Of a stretch of 64,000 nucleotides of DNA, positions 51,465 to 61,279 are shown piece after piece (within the stretch, counting starts at the first letter, position 1; every line of letters starts with the position of its first letter). Origin of the DNA: Arthrobacter sp. GMC3 (GTDB taxonomy: Bacteria > Actinomycetota > Actinomycetes > Actinomycetales > Micrococcaceae); contig NZ_PJIO01000006.1 in NCBI RefSeq assembly GCF_002929305.1, positions 1-64,000 of the forward strand, read 5' to 3'. The notes under the pieces are model-generated. The model saw only the letters and a list, made by a program, of their open reading frames with translations. It was not told where the DNA came from and did not search any database. The position numbers were made by a program, and so were the translations under genes.

Positions 51465-53183
51465 ATGACGATGATCACCGCAGTACAAGATTCGAGCTGC
51501 ACGCCGGGCGAACTTGCCTCCCGGCACCACCCCCTACTCGCCGACGCAGCTGCGGCGGTCAACACCCGCGTCTCGTTCAGCGCGTTTGCTGGCCGCGAAC
51601 CGTCGGGCCCACGGGGCGGTGACGCGGACGCCCTGTTCTCGAGCGTCCTTGCGGCGCCGCTAAACCTTCCAGGTCACAGCGGCACCCTGACACTGCAAAT
51701 AGACGAAGTCTCGCCGTGGACTAGGCTCCCCCTGGGAGTCAGCTACCCCCGCGCGCAGACACAGGCGCTGACCGACAACGCCCAGACGGCGCAGATCACG
51801 TTGAGCGCACTGACCATCGATGAACGCGCGGGTCTCTGCGTCGAAATGATCGAGCGGATGTTCGCGGCCAACGAAGTTCTTGGACTCGCCGCGATGCACA
51901 CAACCGGCCAGGGCCGGGGCATGAGCCAGTCCGGCAGCGGAACGAACGCGCTGGACAGGGGCCTGGAAGCCGTCGCCGCGGCCTGGCAGGTGCTCTCACG
52001 CGTGCCGTCCGCTGCAGCCTGGGAACAGAAATTCGGCCCCGAGCTGGTTTCCCTCGAAAAGAAGTACCGCATCGTTCCCCTGGGGCCCGCGCTCGTCATC
52101 GCCTGCGCGAGTTTCCCCGCCTGGAACGTCTACCCGGCCGTGTTCGCCAACCTCATGGCCGCAAATCCCGTCATCGTGAAACCGCATCCCGCTTCTGTGC
52201 TGCAAATGGCTCTCGCGGTCTCGATTATGCGCCAAACATTGACAGATGCGGGATGCTGCGCGGACGCGGTTCAGCTCGCGGTGGACTCCGCCGCCGAGCC
52301 GGTCACCTCTGTGCTGGCCACCCACCCGAGCATCCGAATCGTTGATTTCACCGGCTCCGCTCGGTATGGCTCCTGGATTGAGCAGAACGCACGTCAGGCA
52401 CGCGTTTACACCGAGACCTCCGGCCTGAATTCTGTGGTGCTAGATTCCTTCGAAGACACGGCCTCGGCCTTGCGCGCGATCGCCGGTTCAATCTCCCTCT
52501 TCTCCGCTCAAATGTGTACCGCACCGCAAAACATCTACATTCCCGAGTCCGGAGTAAACACACCAGAAGGCACCCTCTCCGCCGTCGAGGTTGAACAGGG
52601 CTTGGTGGAGGCTGTCGAGGCGATCGCGGCGAACCCGCGGCGGGCTGCTGCGGTTCTGGGAACCATCCAGGCCCAGCGAACTCTCGATGAAATCGCCGAG
52701 CTCACCGCAACCCTTCACGCACAAGGACACGTACTGAGCGAGCCGCACAGCTGGGAGGCACCGGATTTTCCCGATGCCCGCACCGCCACCCCGCTCATCG
52801 CCCGAGTTGGTCTGGAAAACGAAAACCTGTTCACGCACGAGTGCTTCGGCCCCGTCGTCTTCCTCATTCGGGTCCCCGATGCGCGCACCGCACTCAAGCG
52901 AGCAGCCGACGACGCCGCCACCCACGGCGCGATCACCGCGTTCCTGTATTCCACCGATGAAACGCTGATCGACTCCGCCGAGGTAGCCTTTGCCACCGCC
53001 GGCGCCTCCCTCACCACCAACGTCACCGGTGCGATGCCGATCAATTTCTCTGCCGCCTACAGCGACTTCCATGTCTCCGGCCTTAACCCCGCCGGCACCG
53101 CCACCCTTACCGACGAGTCATTCGTCACCGGACGCTTCCGCGTCGTCCAATCCCGTCGTCCACTGCGCCCGTCGCACAACTGA
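51465..53183 (+). CDS. PaaN-like aldehyde dehydrogenase
   Basis: A 572-residue aldehyde dehydrogenase of the PaaN type: CASFPAWNVYPAVFANLMAANPVIVKPHP is the cofactor region and SLFSAQMCTAPQNIYIP holds the catalytic Cys in the PaaN context; NENLFTHECFGPVVFLIRV is the ALDH C-terminal motif (read from LENENLF). No phenylacetyl-CoA epoxidase or ligase genes of the paa pathway are present, so it probably oxidises another aldehyde, such as that released by the neighbouring oxygenase. Confidence 0.87.
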   Translation: MTMITAVQDSSCTPGELASRHHPLLADAAAAVNTRVSFSAFAGREPSGPRGGDADALFSSVLAAPLNLPGHSGTLTLQIDEVSPWTRLPLGVSYPRAQTQALTDNAQTAQITLSALTIDERAGLCVEMIERMFAANEVLGLAAMHTTGQGRGMSQSGSGTNALDRGLEAVAAAWQVLSRVPSAAAWEQKFGPELVSLEKKYRIVPLGPALVIACASFPAWNVYPAVFANLMAANPVIVKPHPASVLQMALAVSIMRQTLTDAGCCADAVQLAVDSAAEPVTSVLATHPSIRIVDFTGSARYGSWIEQNARQARVYTETSGLNSVVLDSFEDTASALRAIAGSISLFSAQMCTAPQNIYIPESGVNTPEGTLSAVEVEQGLVEAVEAIAANPRRAAAVLGTIQAQRTLDEIAELTATLHAQGHVLSEPHSWEAPDFPDARTATPLIARVGLENENLFTHECFGPVVFLIRVPDARTALKRAADDAATHGAITAFLYSTDETLIDSAEVAFATAGASLTTNVTGAMPINFSAAYSDFHVSGLNPAGTATLTDESFVTGRFRVVQSRRPLRPSHN

Positions 53184-53201
53184 AATTCGAGGTCATCCAA
53201 C

Positions 53202-54668
53202 ATGCCCCAGAACACCCCTGACCAGCCAATCGCCGTTGCACGGGCCGTCGACGTCGACAACACCTTCGATAACCCGTACCTGCTGGGTGTCTACGCGCCC
53301 GTGCAAACCGAGTTGTCGCTAGAAGACCTTGAGGTCATCGGCGAGATTCCGCGCGACCTCAACGGCGTCTACCTGCGCAATGGGCCCAACCGCCGTTTCG
53401 ACGCACCGGGCCGCTATCACATGTTCGACGGCGACGGGATGATCCATGCCGTCCACTTCGACAACGGCAAGGTGCGTTACCGTAACCGCTGGGTGCGCAC
53501 CAAGGCATTTCACGAGGAATCCGCGGCAGGGAAGTCCCTGTGGACGGGCCTGATGGAGAACCCCGAGGGCAACCCGTTCGGCAACGGCCACGGCCTGGGT
53601 ATTAAGGACTCGGCAAACACGGATGTGATCTTCCACCGCGGGCAGGTGCTGGCGACGTGGTACCTGTGCGGGGACCCCTACGCCGTCGATCCGCTCTCGC
53701 TTGAGACGCTGGGCGCGCAGGACTTCCTGGGCACCTTCGCCGGGGACATGATGGCGCACCCCAAAGCCGACGAGCGCACGGGCGAGCTGCTGTGGTTCGA
53801 CTACGGCCCCGACATGGACTACCTGCGGTACGGCATCATCGGCGCCGAAGGCAAGCAGACGCATTTGACGCAGGTTGACCTTCCCGGCCCCCGCCTCCCT
53901 CATGACATGGCCATCACCGAGAACTACACGGTGCTGATGGACCTTCCGCTGGTCCAGGACCAGGAGGCCCGGCGCAACGGCAAGTACCGCATCTTCTACG
54001 ACAAGTCGCTCGTGTCGCGTTTCGCTGTCATTCCACGCTATGGAACCGGCGCCGAGGTGCGCTGGTTCGAGGCGAAGCCCTGCTACATCTACCATGTGGT
54101 CAACTCCTGGGAAGAGGGAAGCAAGATCATCATGGAGGTATGCCGGGTCAAGAACCCGCAACACCAGTCAACCTTCGAGCACCCCCTGGCCAACATGCTC
54201 GCCTACATGCGACTTGACGCGCAGCTGTACCGCTACGAGTTCGACCTGGCCACCGGGCAAACCTCGGAGCGTCCGATCGATGACCAAAACATCGAATTCC
54301 CCAGCATGGACCAACGCATTGTCGGATCCAAGCACCGCTACTCCTACAACATGAGCCTGGCCAACGAGCCCACACTGCTCTTCGACGGGATTGTGCGTTA
54401 CGACTCACACACCGGCGAGAAGGAAAACTACCAGTTTGGGGCGGGACGCTGGGGTTCGGAGAGCCCGTTCGCTCCCCGCGACGGATCCACCAGCGACAGC
54501 GATGGATACCTGGTGACCTTCGTCAACGACGAGATCGAGGGGCGAGGGGAAATCCTCGTGCTCGCAGCCGATGACCTGGCCGCCGGGCCGGTGGCCCGGA
54601 TCAAGCTTCCCCAATCTGTACCGGCCGGATTCCACGCCACCTGGATCCGCGCGGACCAGCTTTCCTGA
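53202..54668 (+). CDS. Carotenoid/stilbene cleavage oxygenase
   Basis: A 488-residue beta-propeller oxygenase of the RPE65/CCD family. The four iron-binding His are in MMAHPKADERTGE, LPHDMAITENYTV, YHVVNSWEEG and the C-terminal GFHATWIR. LRNGPNRRFDAPGRYHMFDGDGMIHAVHF is the signature near the N terminus. Such enzymes split a C=C bond into two carbonyls: carotenoids, lignostilbenes, resveratrol or isoeugenol. Its place between an aldehyde dehydrogenase and a CoA ligase implies a catabolic role. Confidence 0.92.
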   Translation: MPQNTPDQPIAVARAVDVDNTFDNPYLLGVYAPVQTELSLEDLEVIGEIPRDLNGVYLRNGPNRRFDAPGRYHMFDGDGMIHAVHFDNGKVRYRNRWVRTKAFHEESAAGKSLWTGLMENPEGNPFGNGHGLGIKDSANTDVIFHRGQVLATWYLCGDPYAVDPLSLETLGAQDFLGTFAGDMMAHPKADERTGELLWFDYGPDMDYLRYGIIGAEGKQTHLTQVDLPGPRLPHDMAITENYTVLMDLPLVQDQEARRNGKYRIFYDKSLVSRFAVIPRYGTGAEVRWFEAKPCYIYHVVNSWEEGSKIIMEVCRVKNPQHQSTFEHPLANMLAYMRLDAQLYRYEFDLATGQTSERPIDDQNIEFPSMDQRIVGSKHRYSYNMSLANEPTLLFDGIVRYDSHTGEKENYQFGAGRWGSESPFAPRDGSTSDSDGYLVTFVNDEIEGRGEILVLAADDLAAGPVARIKLPQSVPAGFHATWIRADQLS

Positions 54669-54734
54669 ACCAACGCACTAAACGAACACCACCCACATAA
54701 GGCAGAGCACCGAACCGAACAAGTAAGGAAATTC

Positions 54735-56471
54735 ATGTCCGATGGCCGTCTGAACCTGCACCCCCAGTCCCGCGTTGACCAACTCCTTGAGGGTGGTCAG
54801 TGGACAAGCGAAACGATCGACGCGATGTTCCGCGCCACAGCCGAAAGGCGCGGCGATGCGCTTGCACTTCTCGATCCAGGCAACCGTGCGGCACTTGCCG
54901 GCGGCACGGCGCGGCGCCTGAGCTGGCGCGAGGTGGCCAGCGAGGTGACAGCCCTGGCTGCACGGCTCGCAGAGGCTGGCGTTCGTCGGGGCGACACAAT
55001 CGGCGTTCAGCTGGCCAACGGGGTGGAGCTCACAGAAACGCTCATTGCGGCATGGACACTCGGGGCGACAGTGTCCCCGCTTGCCATGCAGTACCGCGAC
55101 CACGAAGCCGTCACGATGGGCAATGCCGCCGAATTCGATTGGGTGATCGCCGCCCGCGCCTTCGGCGACAGGCATCCGGCCGACGACTTCGCTCACCTGC
55201 GTGAGCAAATCCCCACCGTCCGCGAGGTGTTCAGCTATGGCTTGGCCGAGGACGCCCTTGCCGAGAACAGCACGGGAGTCACCAACCTCTTCCCCACCCC
55301 GGCCACGGACGCCGACGCGGACTTTGTTGCCGCGTACCGGGCCGAGAACCCGAATGATCCCAATGACTGCGTGTCCATCTGCTGGACCTCGGGTACCGAG
55401 GGCGTCCCCAAGGGCGTCATGCGGGCGCACTACGACTGGCTCGTGTTCAGTATGGTTTGCCAGGACGCTTCGGCAACCACCACCGAGGACGTGATCCTCA
55501 ACGCATTCCCCATGATCAACATGGCCGGCATCTGCGCCATGCTGTTGCCCTGGGTTCGCACCGGTTGTGTCCTGGTCCAGCACCACCCCTTCGACGCACC
55601 CACCTTCTTCGCCCAGATCGCACTTGAGCGCGTGACGTATACGCTGGCCCCGCCTGCACTTCTGACGATGCTGCTGCACAACGAGGACCTGCTCAGCAAG
55701 ATCGATCTGAGCAGCCTGACCCGGATCGGATCGGGCTCCGCCCCGCTCAACCCGGCCATGGTGCACGGCTGGCAGGACAGGTTCAACATTCCGATCATCA
55801 ACTTCTTCGGCTCCAACGAGGGTGTGGGCCTGCTCTCCAGCCACGTCGACCTGCCCAGCCCCGACGACAGGGCACGGTACTTCCCGCGCTACGGCGCCAA
55901 GGACACCAAGTGGTCGATCGGCCTCTCGGAATGGGCGGACGTGAAGATCTACGACCTGGTCACCGGCGAGGAGATCACCGAACCAGGAATCCCCGGCGAG
56001 CTGCATATCAGCGGTCCACAGTTGTTCGCCCGCTACCTCAACCCGGAGACCCTCGCCAACCCCTTCGATGAGCAGGGGTATCTGAAAACCGGTGACATCT
56101 TTGAAATCGCCGGAGACCAGGGCCAGTTTGTCCGCTACGTTGACCGTTCGAAGGACATCATCATCCGCGGCGGCATGAACATCGCCCCGGTGGAATTGGA
56201 GGCACTGATCATGCGCCACCCCTCGGTGGCGGATGTCGCCGTCGTCGGAGACCTCGATGACACACTCGGCGAGAAGGTCGCCGCGTTTGTCTCGCTGCAC
56301 CCTGGGACCACCCTGGACCTGCCCGAACTCGTGGCCTTCCTGCGCGAACAGCACATCGCCTCCTACAAGCTGCCCGAGAACCTGCGCGTACTGGACGTAC
56401 TGCCCCGGAACCCCGTCGGCAAGGTCATCAAGCACCAGCTGCGCAAGGTACTGGCCGAGGCACAGGCGTGA
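54735..56471 (+). CDS. AMP-forming acyl-CoA synthetase, second copy
   Basis: A 578-residue ANL enzyme: SICWTSGTEGVPKGVMRAHYDW (phosphate loop), NFFGSNEGVGL, KTGDIFEIAGDQGQFVRYVDRSKDIIIRGGMNI and the catalytic Lys in PVGKVIKHQ. Only about 20% resemblance by eye to the first ligase outside the motifs, so the two probably activate different acids. GTGA overlap with the next thiolase. A weak half of the 17-nt motif (TAAACGAA, 54679-54686) precedes it. Confidence 0.9.
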   Translation: MSDGRLNLHPQSRVDQLLEGGQWTSETIDAMFRATAERRGDALALLDPGNRAALAGGTARRLSWREVASEVTALAARLAEAGVRRGDTIGVQLANGVELTETLIAAWTLGATVSPLAMQYRDHEAVTMGNAAEFDWVIAARAFGDRHPADDFAHLREQIPTVREVFSYGLAEDALAENSTGVTNLFPTPATDADADFVAAYRAENPNDPNDCVSICWTSGTEGVPKGVMRAHYDWLVFSMVCQDASATTTEDVILNAFPMINMAGICAMLLPWVRTGCVLVQHHPFDAPTFFAQIALERVTYTLAPPALLTMLLHNEDLLSKIDLSSLTRIGSGSAPLNPAMVHGWQDRFNIPIINFFGSNEGVGLLSSHVDLPSPDDRARYFPRYGAKDTKWSIGLSEWADVKIYDLVTGEEITEPGIPGELHISGPQLFARYLNPETLANPFDEQGYLKTGDIFEIAGDQGQFVRYVDRSKDIIIRGGMNIAPVELEALIMRHPSVADVAVVGDLDDTLGEKVAAFVSLHPGTTLDLPELVAFLREQHIASYKLPENLRVLDVLPRNPVGKVIKHQLRKVLAEAQA

Positions 56472-57652
56472 GCAAAGCCCTGATCCTGGACGCCGCACGT
56501 ACCCCGCGCGCCCGGGTCCGGCGCGGAGGCGGCACCCTCGCCGACATCCCACCCGCTGAACTTTTGGCAGTGGTTCTTCGCGAACTCTCCACACGCGGGC
56601 TTAAGGACGAGCGGGTCGAGGACCTCATCGTGGGGGTCAGCACCACCGTCGGGGAACAGGGCGGAAATGTCGGGCGCGTCGCGGCGATGCTGGCTGGTTG
56701 GTCGGATACGGTTCCGGCCGGCGTCACGTCACGGCTGTGCTGTTCGGGCCTTGATGCCATCAGCTCAGGCGCGGCACAGATTGTCTCCGGCGGCGCCGAT
56801 CTGATCGTCGCCGCCGGGGTGGAGTCAATGTCTCGCGTCCCCATGTTGGCGGATAAACCGGCCTTCGCGACGGACCCGTCCGTGGGCGAGGCAACCGGGT
56901 TCGTCTCGATCGGCGTCTCTGCCGATGCGACGGCAATCCGGGCCGGAATATCCCGCGCCGAACTCGACGCCTACGGGGTGCGCTCACAGCACCGTGCGAG
57001 CAACGCCCCGGCCTGGGAGTCAATCGTGCCGGTAACAACACCATCGGGCGCGGTGCTGTCCCATGATGAGGGCGCACGGGCCGACACCACCTTGGCGTCG
57101 ATCTCCGAGCTTGCGCCGTTGTTTGCCGAGGACCCGCTGTGGGAACGTGTTCAGCGGTGGCTTGATGTGTCAGCTGGCGAGGATCGCGGCAGGCACACAG
57201 TTGCCACGGCGCCCCAGTTCGCAGATGCCGCAGCGGCGATCGTGCTCTCCTCGGAGGCGTGGGCGAACGAGCACGAACAGAAGCCGCGCGGTCAAATTCT
57301 TGGCTGGGCCCAGGCCGCCGTTCGCTCCCCCGGGCTGGAAGCTACCATTCCTGCCAGCCTAAAGGCACTTGCACGTGCGGGACTACAGGCCAGCGATGTG
57401 TCGATCGCCGAGGTGAATGAGTCCTTCGCGGTGACTCCGCTGCTACTGGCACGCGAATTGGGCCTGCCCGAACACATTGTCAATCCAAACGGTGGCGCCA
57501 TTGCTGTGGGGCACCCGTTGGGCGCCAGCGGAGGCATCCTGATCGCGAACGCCCTGGACCAGTTGCGCCGCCGTGGCGGCGGTTATGGGCTGGTGACCAT
57601 CCCGGCCGCCTTGGGCCTGGCCACCGCCGTGGTCATCGAAGCATTCGCGTAG
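56468..57652 (+). CDS. Thiolase, second copy
   Basis: GTG start; 394 residues. Catalytic Cys in TSRLCCSGLDAISSGAAQI (two adjacent Cys), His in GGAIAVGHPLGASGG; the third catalytic position, Cys in most thiolases, is here in a GLVTIPAALGLATAVV context without Cys. Loss of the second Cys is seen in some degradative or degenerate thiolases, so activity may be altered. NESFAVTPLLLARELGLPEHIVN precedes the His motif as usual. Confidence 0.88.
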   Translation: MSKALILDAARTPRARVRRGGGTLADIPPAELLAVVLRELSTRGLKDERVEDLIVGVSTTVGEQGGNVGRVAAMLAGWSDTVPAGVTSRLCCSGLDAISSGAAQIVSGGADLIVAAGVESMSRVPMLADKPAFATDPSVGEATGFVSIGVSADATAIRAGISRAELDAYGVRSQHRASNAPAWESIVPVTTPSGAVLSHDEGARADTTLASISELAPLFAEDPLWERVQRWLDVSAGEDRGRHTVATAPQFADAAAAIVLSSEAWANEHEQKPRGQILGWAQAAVRSPGLEATIPASLKALARAGLQASDVSIAEVNESFAVTPLLLARELGLPEHIVNPNGGAIAVGHPLGASGGILIANALDQLRRRGGGYGLVTIPAALGLATAVVIEAFA

Positions 57653-57709
57653 CACCACATCTGGCCAGCGCCAGCCGACCGAGAATCAAAAGCGTATGAG
57701 GAGCCGGAA

Positions 57710-58951
57710 ATGAACAGCACCCGAGGCGTCTACCTACTGGGTGGTTCCCAGACAGATTTCAAGCGAAACCTCGCCGCAGAGGGAGTGGACGATGGGATCT
57801 TCTCCTTGATTCAAGAAGCCGCACTCGGGGCCGTTGAGGATGCACGTATCAACCCCGCCGATGTTCAGCGCGGGCATGTTGGCAACCATTCCAGTGAAAT
57901 CTTTACCGGGCAGTCACACTTGGGCGCCATGCTCCCTGCAGTCATGGACCAGTGGCGTGAGCTGCCATCCTCGCGCCACGAAGCCGCCTGCGCGTCGGGC
58001 AGCATGGCCGCACTGGGGGCCATGGCCGACATCGAGGCGGGGTTGTACGACGTCGTCCTGGTGCTCGGTGTCGAGCAGATGCGCAACGTGCCGGGCACGG
58101 TGGCCGCGAATTACCTCGGGTGTGCCAGCTGGCGTGCCCGGGAGGATCTCGGTGAGCTGGCCTGGCCCACCGCATTCGACCGGGTCGCGGAGGAGATCCA
58201 CCAGCGCTACGGCGCGATGACCTCCGAGCACCTGGGTCAGCTGGTGCAAAATAGTCGCGCGAACGCGCGCCGGAACCCGCTGGCGCAGACCCGCGATTGG
58301 ATCGAGGATGCGTCCTCCTTCGCCGAAAATGATGAGAGTAATCCTTTCGTCGCGGGTTCCTTGCGCAAGAGCGATTGCGGCCGTATCAGCGACGGATCCA
58401 GTGCCGTGGTGCTGGCCAGCCGCGAGTACGCCGAGCGCTGGCGCACGCAGCATGGCTTGGCCGAACTGCCGCCGCGGATCAAGGGTTGGGGGCATAAAAC
58501 CTCGTCCATGGCACTAGAGGAAAAGCTACGCGCCTCCGCAACGAACGAGTACCTGTTTCCACATCTTCGGGCCGCCGTTACCGACAGCTATGCGAGGGCC
58601 GGGATTGCGGGCCCCGATGGCCTGGACGCCATCGAGCTCCACGACTGCTTCTCGGTTAGCTCGTACATGGCTATCGATCATCTCGGCATCACCGAGCCGG
58701 GCAAGGCCTGGCAGGCGATCGAGGACGGCCGCATGGAGATGGGTGGATCGATCCCGGTGAACCCCTCAGGCGGTCTGCTCTCGGGCGGGCACCCGGTGGG
58801 AGCCACAGGGGTGCGAATGCTCAATGACGCCCGTCGGCAGGTGAACGGCCAGGCGGGCGCGATGCAAGTTGAGGGGGCCCAGAATGTGGCCACCTTGAAC
58901 TTCGGCGGGAGCGTTGCTACGGTGGCGAGCTTTGTGGTGGGGCGGGACTAG
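57710..58951 (+). CDS. SCP-x type thiolase
   Basis: A 413-residue thiolase-like protein of the sterol-carrier-x/acetyl-CoA acetyltransferase-like group: Cys in HEAACASGSMAALGAMADIEAG, ELHDCFSVSSYMAIDHLG, and the His in NPSGGLLSGGHPVGATGVRML. This group cleaves branched or steroid-side-chain 3-ketoacyl-CoA (or retro-aldol substrates), usually with a small DUF35 OB-fold partner, which is not found nearby. RBS GAGGAG at the appropriate distance. Confidence 0.9.
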   Translation: MNSTRGVYLLGGSQTDFKRNLAAEGVDDGIFSLIQEAALGAVEDARINPADVQRGHVGNHSSEIFTGQSHLGAMLPAVMDQWRELPSSRHEAACASGSMAALGAMADIEAGLYDVVLVLGVEQMRNVPGTVAANYLGCASWRAREDLGELAWPTAFDRVAEEIHQRYGAMTSEHLGQLVQNSRANARRNPLAQTRDWIEDASSFAENDESNPFVAGSLRKSDCGRISDGSSAVVLASREYAERWRTQHGLAELPPRIKGWGHKTSSMALEEKLRASATNEYLFPHLRAAVTDSYARAGIAGPDGLDAIELHDCFSVSSYMAIDHLGITEPGKAWQAIEDGRMEMGGSIPVNPSGGLLSGGHPVGATGVRMLNDARRQVNGQAGAMQVEGAQNVATLNFGGSVATVASFVVGRD

Positions 58952-58979
58952 CCGCTTCCCACCCCTGGTCGGGGCGGGA

Positions 58980-60059
58980 TCAGCCCCCGATCAGTGACGC
59001 CGATTCTTTGACGAGAGCGGGCACACCCTCAAGGAGGGTCGGCGCGAACTGGTCGCCCGGGCGTTCACCGTTCAACCACCGGGTGTAGATCGCTTCACAG
59101 AACACGGCGGCCTTCCATAGTGCGAAGGCCTGATACCAGCGCAGCTGCGAGAGCTCAAGTCCAGTTGCCGTGCCATAGCGGTCGGCAAGTTCCTGTCGTG
59201 TGGGATAACCCGGGTATCGGGTGATAGGGGTGAGCTCGAGCGGCGTCGTCGATGCGCTGGCCTCCGCGTAGGTTGCCAGGAAGTAGCCAAGGTCCGCGAG
59301 TGGGTCCCCCACCGTCGCCATCTCCCAGTCCAAAATCGCCAGTACGCGTGGCGGACCAGAGTTCTCGAACATGAGATTTCCCAGGCGGTAATCGCCGTGC
59401 ACGACGGCGGCGCGCTGGCTTTTCGGGGTGTTCGCCGCGAGCCAGGTGGCGACCGACTTGATTTCCGGAACAGAACGCCGGGTTGACACGTCCCAGAGCG
59501 AGGAGAACAGCGCCACCTGGCGCTCAAGGTAGCCGTCTGGACGGCCGACTGTTTCAAGCCCGCCGGCAGTGACATTCACACCGTGCAGCGTGACGAGGGC
59601 GTCGACGGCCGCGAACGCGGTGGCCCTGCGCTGCTCTGGAGTATCAAGGCCGGGAAGCTCTTGATCGGTGATGACGGCACCGTCGAGATAGTCCATGACG
59701 TAGAAGGGCACGCCGAGCACCGACGAATCCGCGCATACCGCCACAATGTTGGGCACCGCGATTCCAGCGGCTTTGACCAAGAGCTGGATGCGTGATTCAC
59801 GCACCATGTCATGCGTGGACTTCGGTAGCGGGGGGCGGGGGCCACGACGGAGCACAAGTGAGCGCTCTCCCCGGCGCAATAGAAAGGTCAGGTTTGAGTG
59901 GCCCTCGCCGATTCGCTGCCACGAAATCCGGCCGGTGCCGAGCCCCTCGGAATCCAGAAACTCGGTGAGCGCATCAAGTACCAGTAGCGGGGGCCGCACC
60001 AGCGCCGCCGCATCCGCCCGCGTGCCGACCACCTCTACCCCGTCCGGCGTCGAGATCAC
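58980..60059 (-). CDS. APH-family kinase (ACAD10/LvaA-like)
   Basis: A 359-residue aminoglycoside-phosphotransferase-fold protein with intact kinase residues: VVHGDYRLGNLMFEN (catalytic Asp, Mg-binding Asn) and LAILDWEMATVGDPLADLGYFLATY (Mg-binding Asp). It overlaps the acyl-CoA dehydrogenase gene (ATGA). In human ACAD10/11 and Pseudomonas LvaA, such kinases phosphorylate the 4-hydroxyl of 4-hydroxyacyl-CoA; the same function is inferred here. Confidence 0.85.
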   Translation of the reverse strand: MISTPDGVEVVGTRADAAALVRPPLLVLDALTEFLDSEGLGTGRISWQRIGEGHSNLTFLLRRGERSLVLRRGPRPPLPKSTHDMVRESRIQLLVKAAGIAVPNIVAVCADSSVLGVPFYVMDYLDGAVITDQELPGLDTPEQRRATAFAAVDALVTLHGVNVTAGGLETVGRPDGYLERQVALFSSLWDVSTRRSVPEIKSVATWLAANTPKSQRAAVVHGDYRLGNLMFENSGPPRVLAILDWEMATVGDPLADLGYFLATYAEASASTTPLELTPITRYPGYPTRQELADRYGTATGLELSQLRWYQAFALWKAAVFCEAIYTRWLNGERPGDQFAPTLLEGVPALVKESASLIGG

Positions 60060-61279
60060 TGCTCGGTGCCTTTGACACCGTCCGCCTGCCCAGTGCTGGC
60101 GGCTACCTCACGTCGTCGCTGGGAGGAGGCGCGGCGGGAGATCGCCCACTTGTGTGTCTCGTTCGAGCCGTCGTAGATACGAAAAGGCCGCACCTCGTTC
60201 ATGAACGAGGCAAGCGGGAGGTTGTCTGTGACCCCGTCACCGCCGCAGAGCTGGATGGCGCGGTCGATCACACGGAAGATCGCCTCGGAGCAGTGCACCT
60301 TCGCTATGGAGGACAGTGCGGATCCGGCCTTCGGATCTGTTTCCAGCAGGGCCGCCGTCTTGGTGATGATCGCATCGGATGTCTCAATGTCGATGACAGA
60401 CTGCGCGAGCATCTCCTGGGCGATACCGAGTTCACTAATGTGGTGTCCAAAGATTTCACGCTCGTTGGTGCGGTCAAGGACGATGTCTTGGGCGCGGCGG
60501 GCCAGCCCGAGCCAGCGCATGCAGTGTGTGAGCCGGGCAGGGCCCAGCCGTACTTGTGCATACCGGAAGCCCTCCCCCGGCGCCCCCAATACAGCGTCGT
60601 CGGGGACAAAGCAGTTCTCGAAGTGCACATGCGGGTGCCCGCCAGCGATGGCACGGTCGATCGCGTGAATCTGTTCGCCGATTCGCACCCCGGGGTTTTC
60701 CATGTCCACCAGCAACATGGTTGCCCCGGCCGGCACGCCGTCGCTGGCTTCATTGCGTGCCATCACGATCGCGAAATCCGCCAGCTCCGCGCCACTGATG
60801 AACCGCTTGTGTCCGTTGATCCGCCAGCCGCCAACCACACGCGCTGCCTCTGTTCGAAGCGCATCGGGGTCGGATCCCGCACCAGGGTGCGGCTCAGTCA
60901 TCGCGAAGCACGATCTGATCCCGCCCGCCGCAAGCGGTGCAAGGTAGCGCTGTTTCTGTGCATCCGTGGCGATGATGCCAAGCATGTGCATATTTCCTTC
61001 ATCGGGTGCCATGCAGTTGAGCACACTGGGCCCGATCGGCGAATAGCCGGCTTCCTGGAAGATGGCGGACCAGTGCTCGATCGGCACACCCTGGCCACCG
61101 TATTCACGAGGGGCATGGGGGGCGAACACGCCTGCCTCTTTGGCCGCGGCCATCAGGGTGGCCCGCAGTTCTTCGCTCAGACGCACGTTGGGGCCGGGCT
61201 CGGCCGGGACCACCACGGTGCGGATGAATTCGCGAGTGCGGACGCGAAGGGCTTCAAGTTCTGGGGTTAAAGTGCTCAT
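60056..61279 (-). CDS. Acyl-CoA dehydrogenase (ACAD10/11-like)
   Basis: A 407-residue flavoprotein. FAMTEPHPGAGSDPDALRTEAAR binds FAD and substrate, and LCGGDGVTDNLPLASFMNEVRPFRIYDGSNETH is the C-terminal FAD/dimer motif. It overlaps both neighbours by ATGA. Next to an APH kinase it most likely belongs to the group that eliminates phosphate from 4-phosphoacyl-CoA and isomerises the product into beta-oxidation, rather than to simple fatty acid dehydrogenases. Confidence 0.88.
   Translation of the reverse strand: MSTLTPELEALRVRTREFIRTVVVPAEPGPNVRLSEELRATLMAAAKEAGVFAPHAPREYGGQGVPIEHWSAIFQEAGYSPIGPSVLNCMAPDEGNMHMLGIIATDAQKQRYLAPLAAGGIRSCFAMTEPHPGAGSDPDALRTEAARVVGGWRINGHKRFISGAELADFAIVMARNEASDGVPAGATMLLVDMENPGVRIGEQIHAIDRAIAGGHPHVHFENCFVPDDAVLGAPGEGFRYAQVRLGPARLTHCMRWLGLARRAQDIVLDRTNEREIFGHHISELGIAQEMLAQSVIDIETSDAIITKTAALLETDPKAGSALSSIAKVHCSEAIFRVIDRAIQLCGGDGVTDNLPLASFMNEVRPFRIYDGSNETHKWAISRRASSQRRREVAASTGQADGVKGTEQ

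Noticed and set aside
54678..56594. 638-codon open frame on the minus strand
   Set aside because: Antisense to the second CoA ligase; no recognisable domain and composition typical of an antisense shadow.
60152..61270. 372-codon open frame on the plus strand
   Set aside because: Antisense to the acyl-CoA dehydrogenase; His/Arg-rich shadow without motifs.
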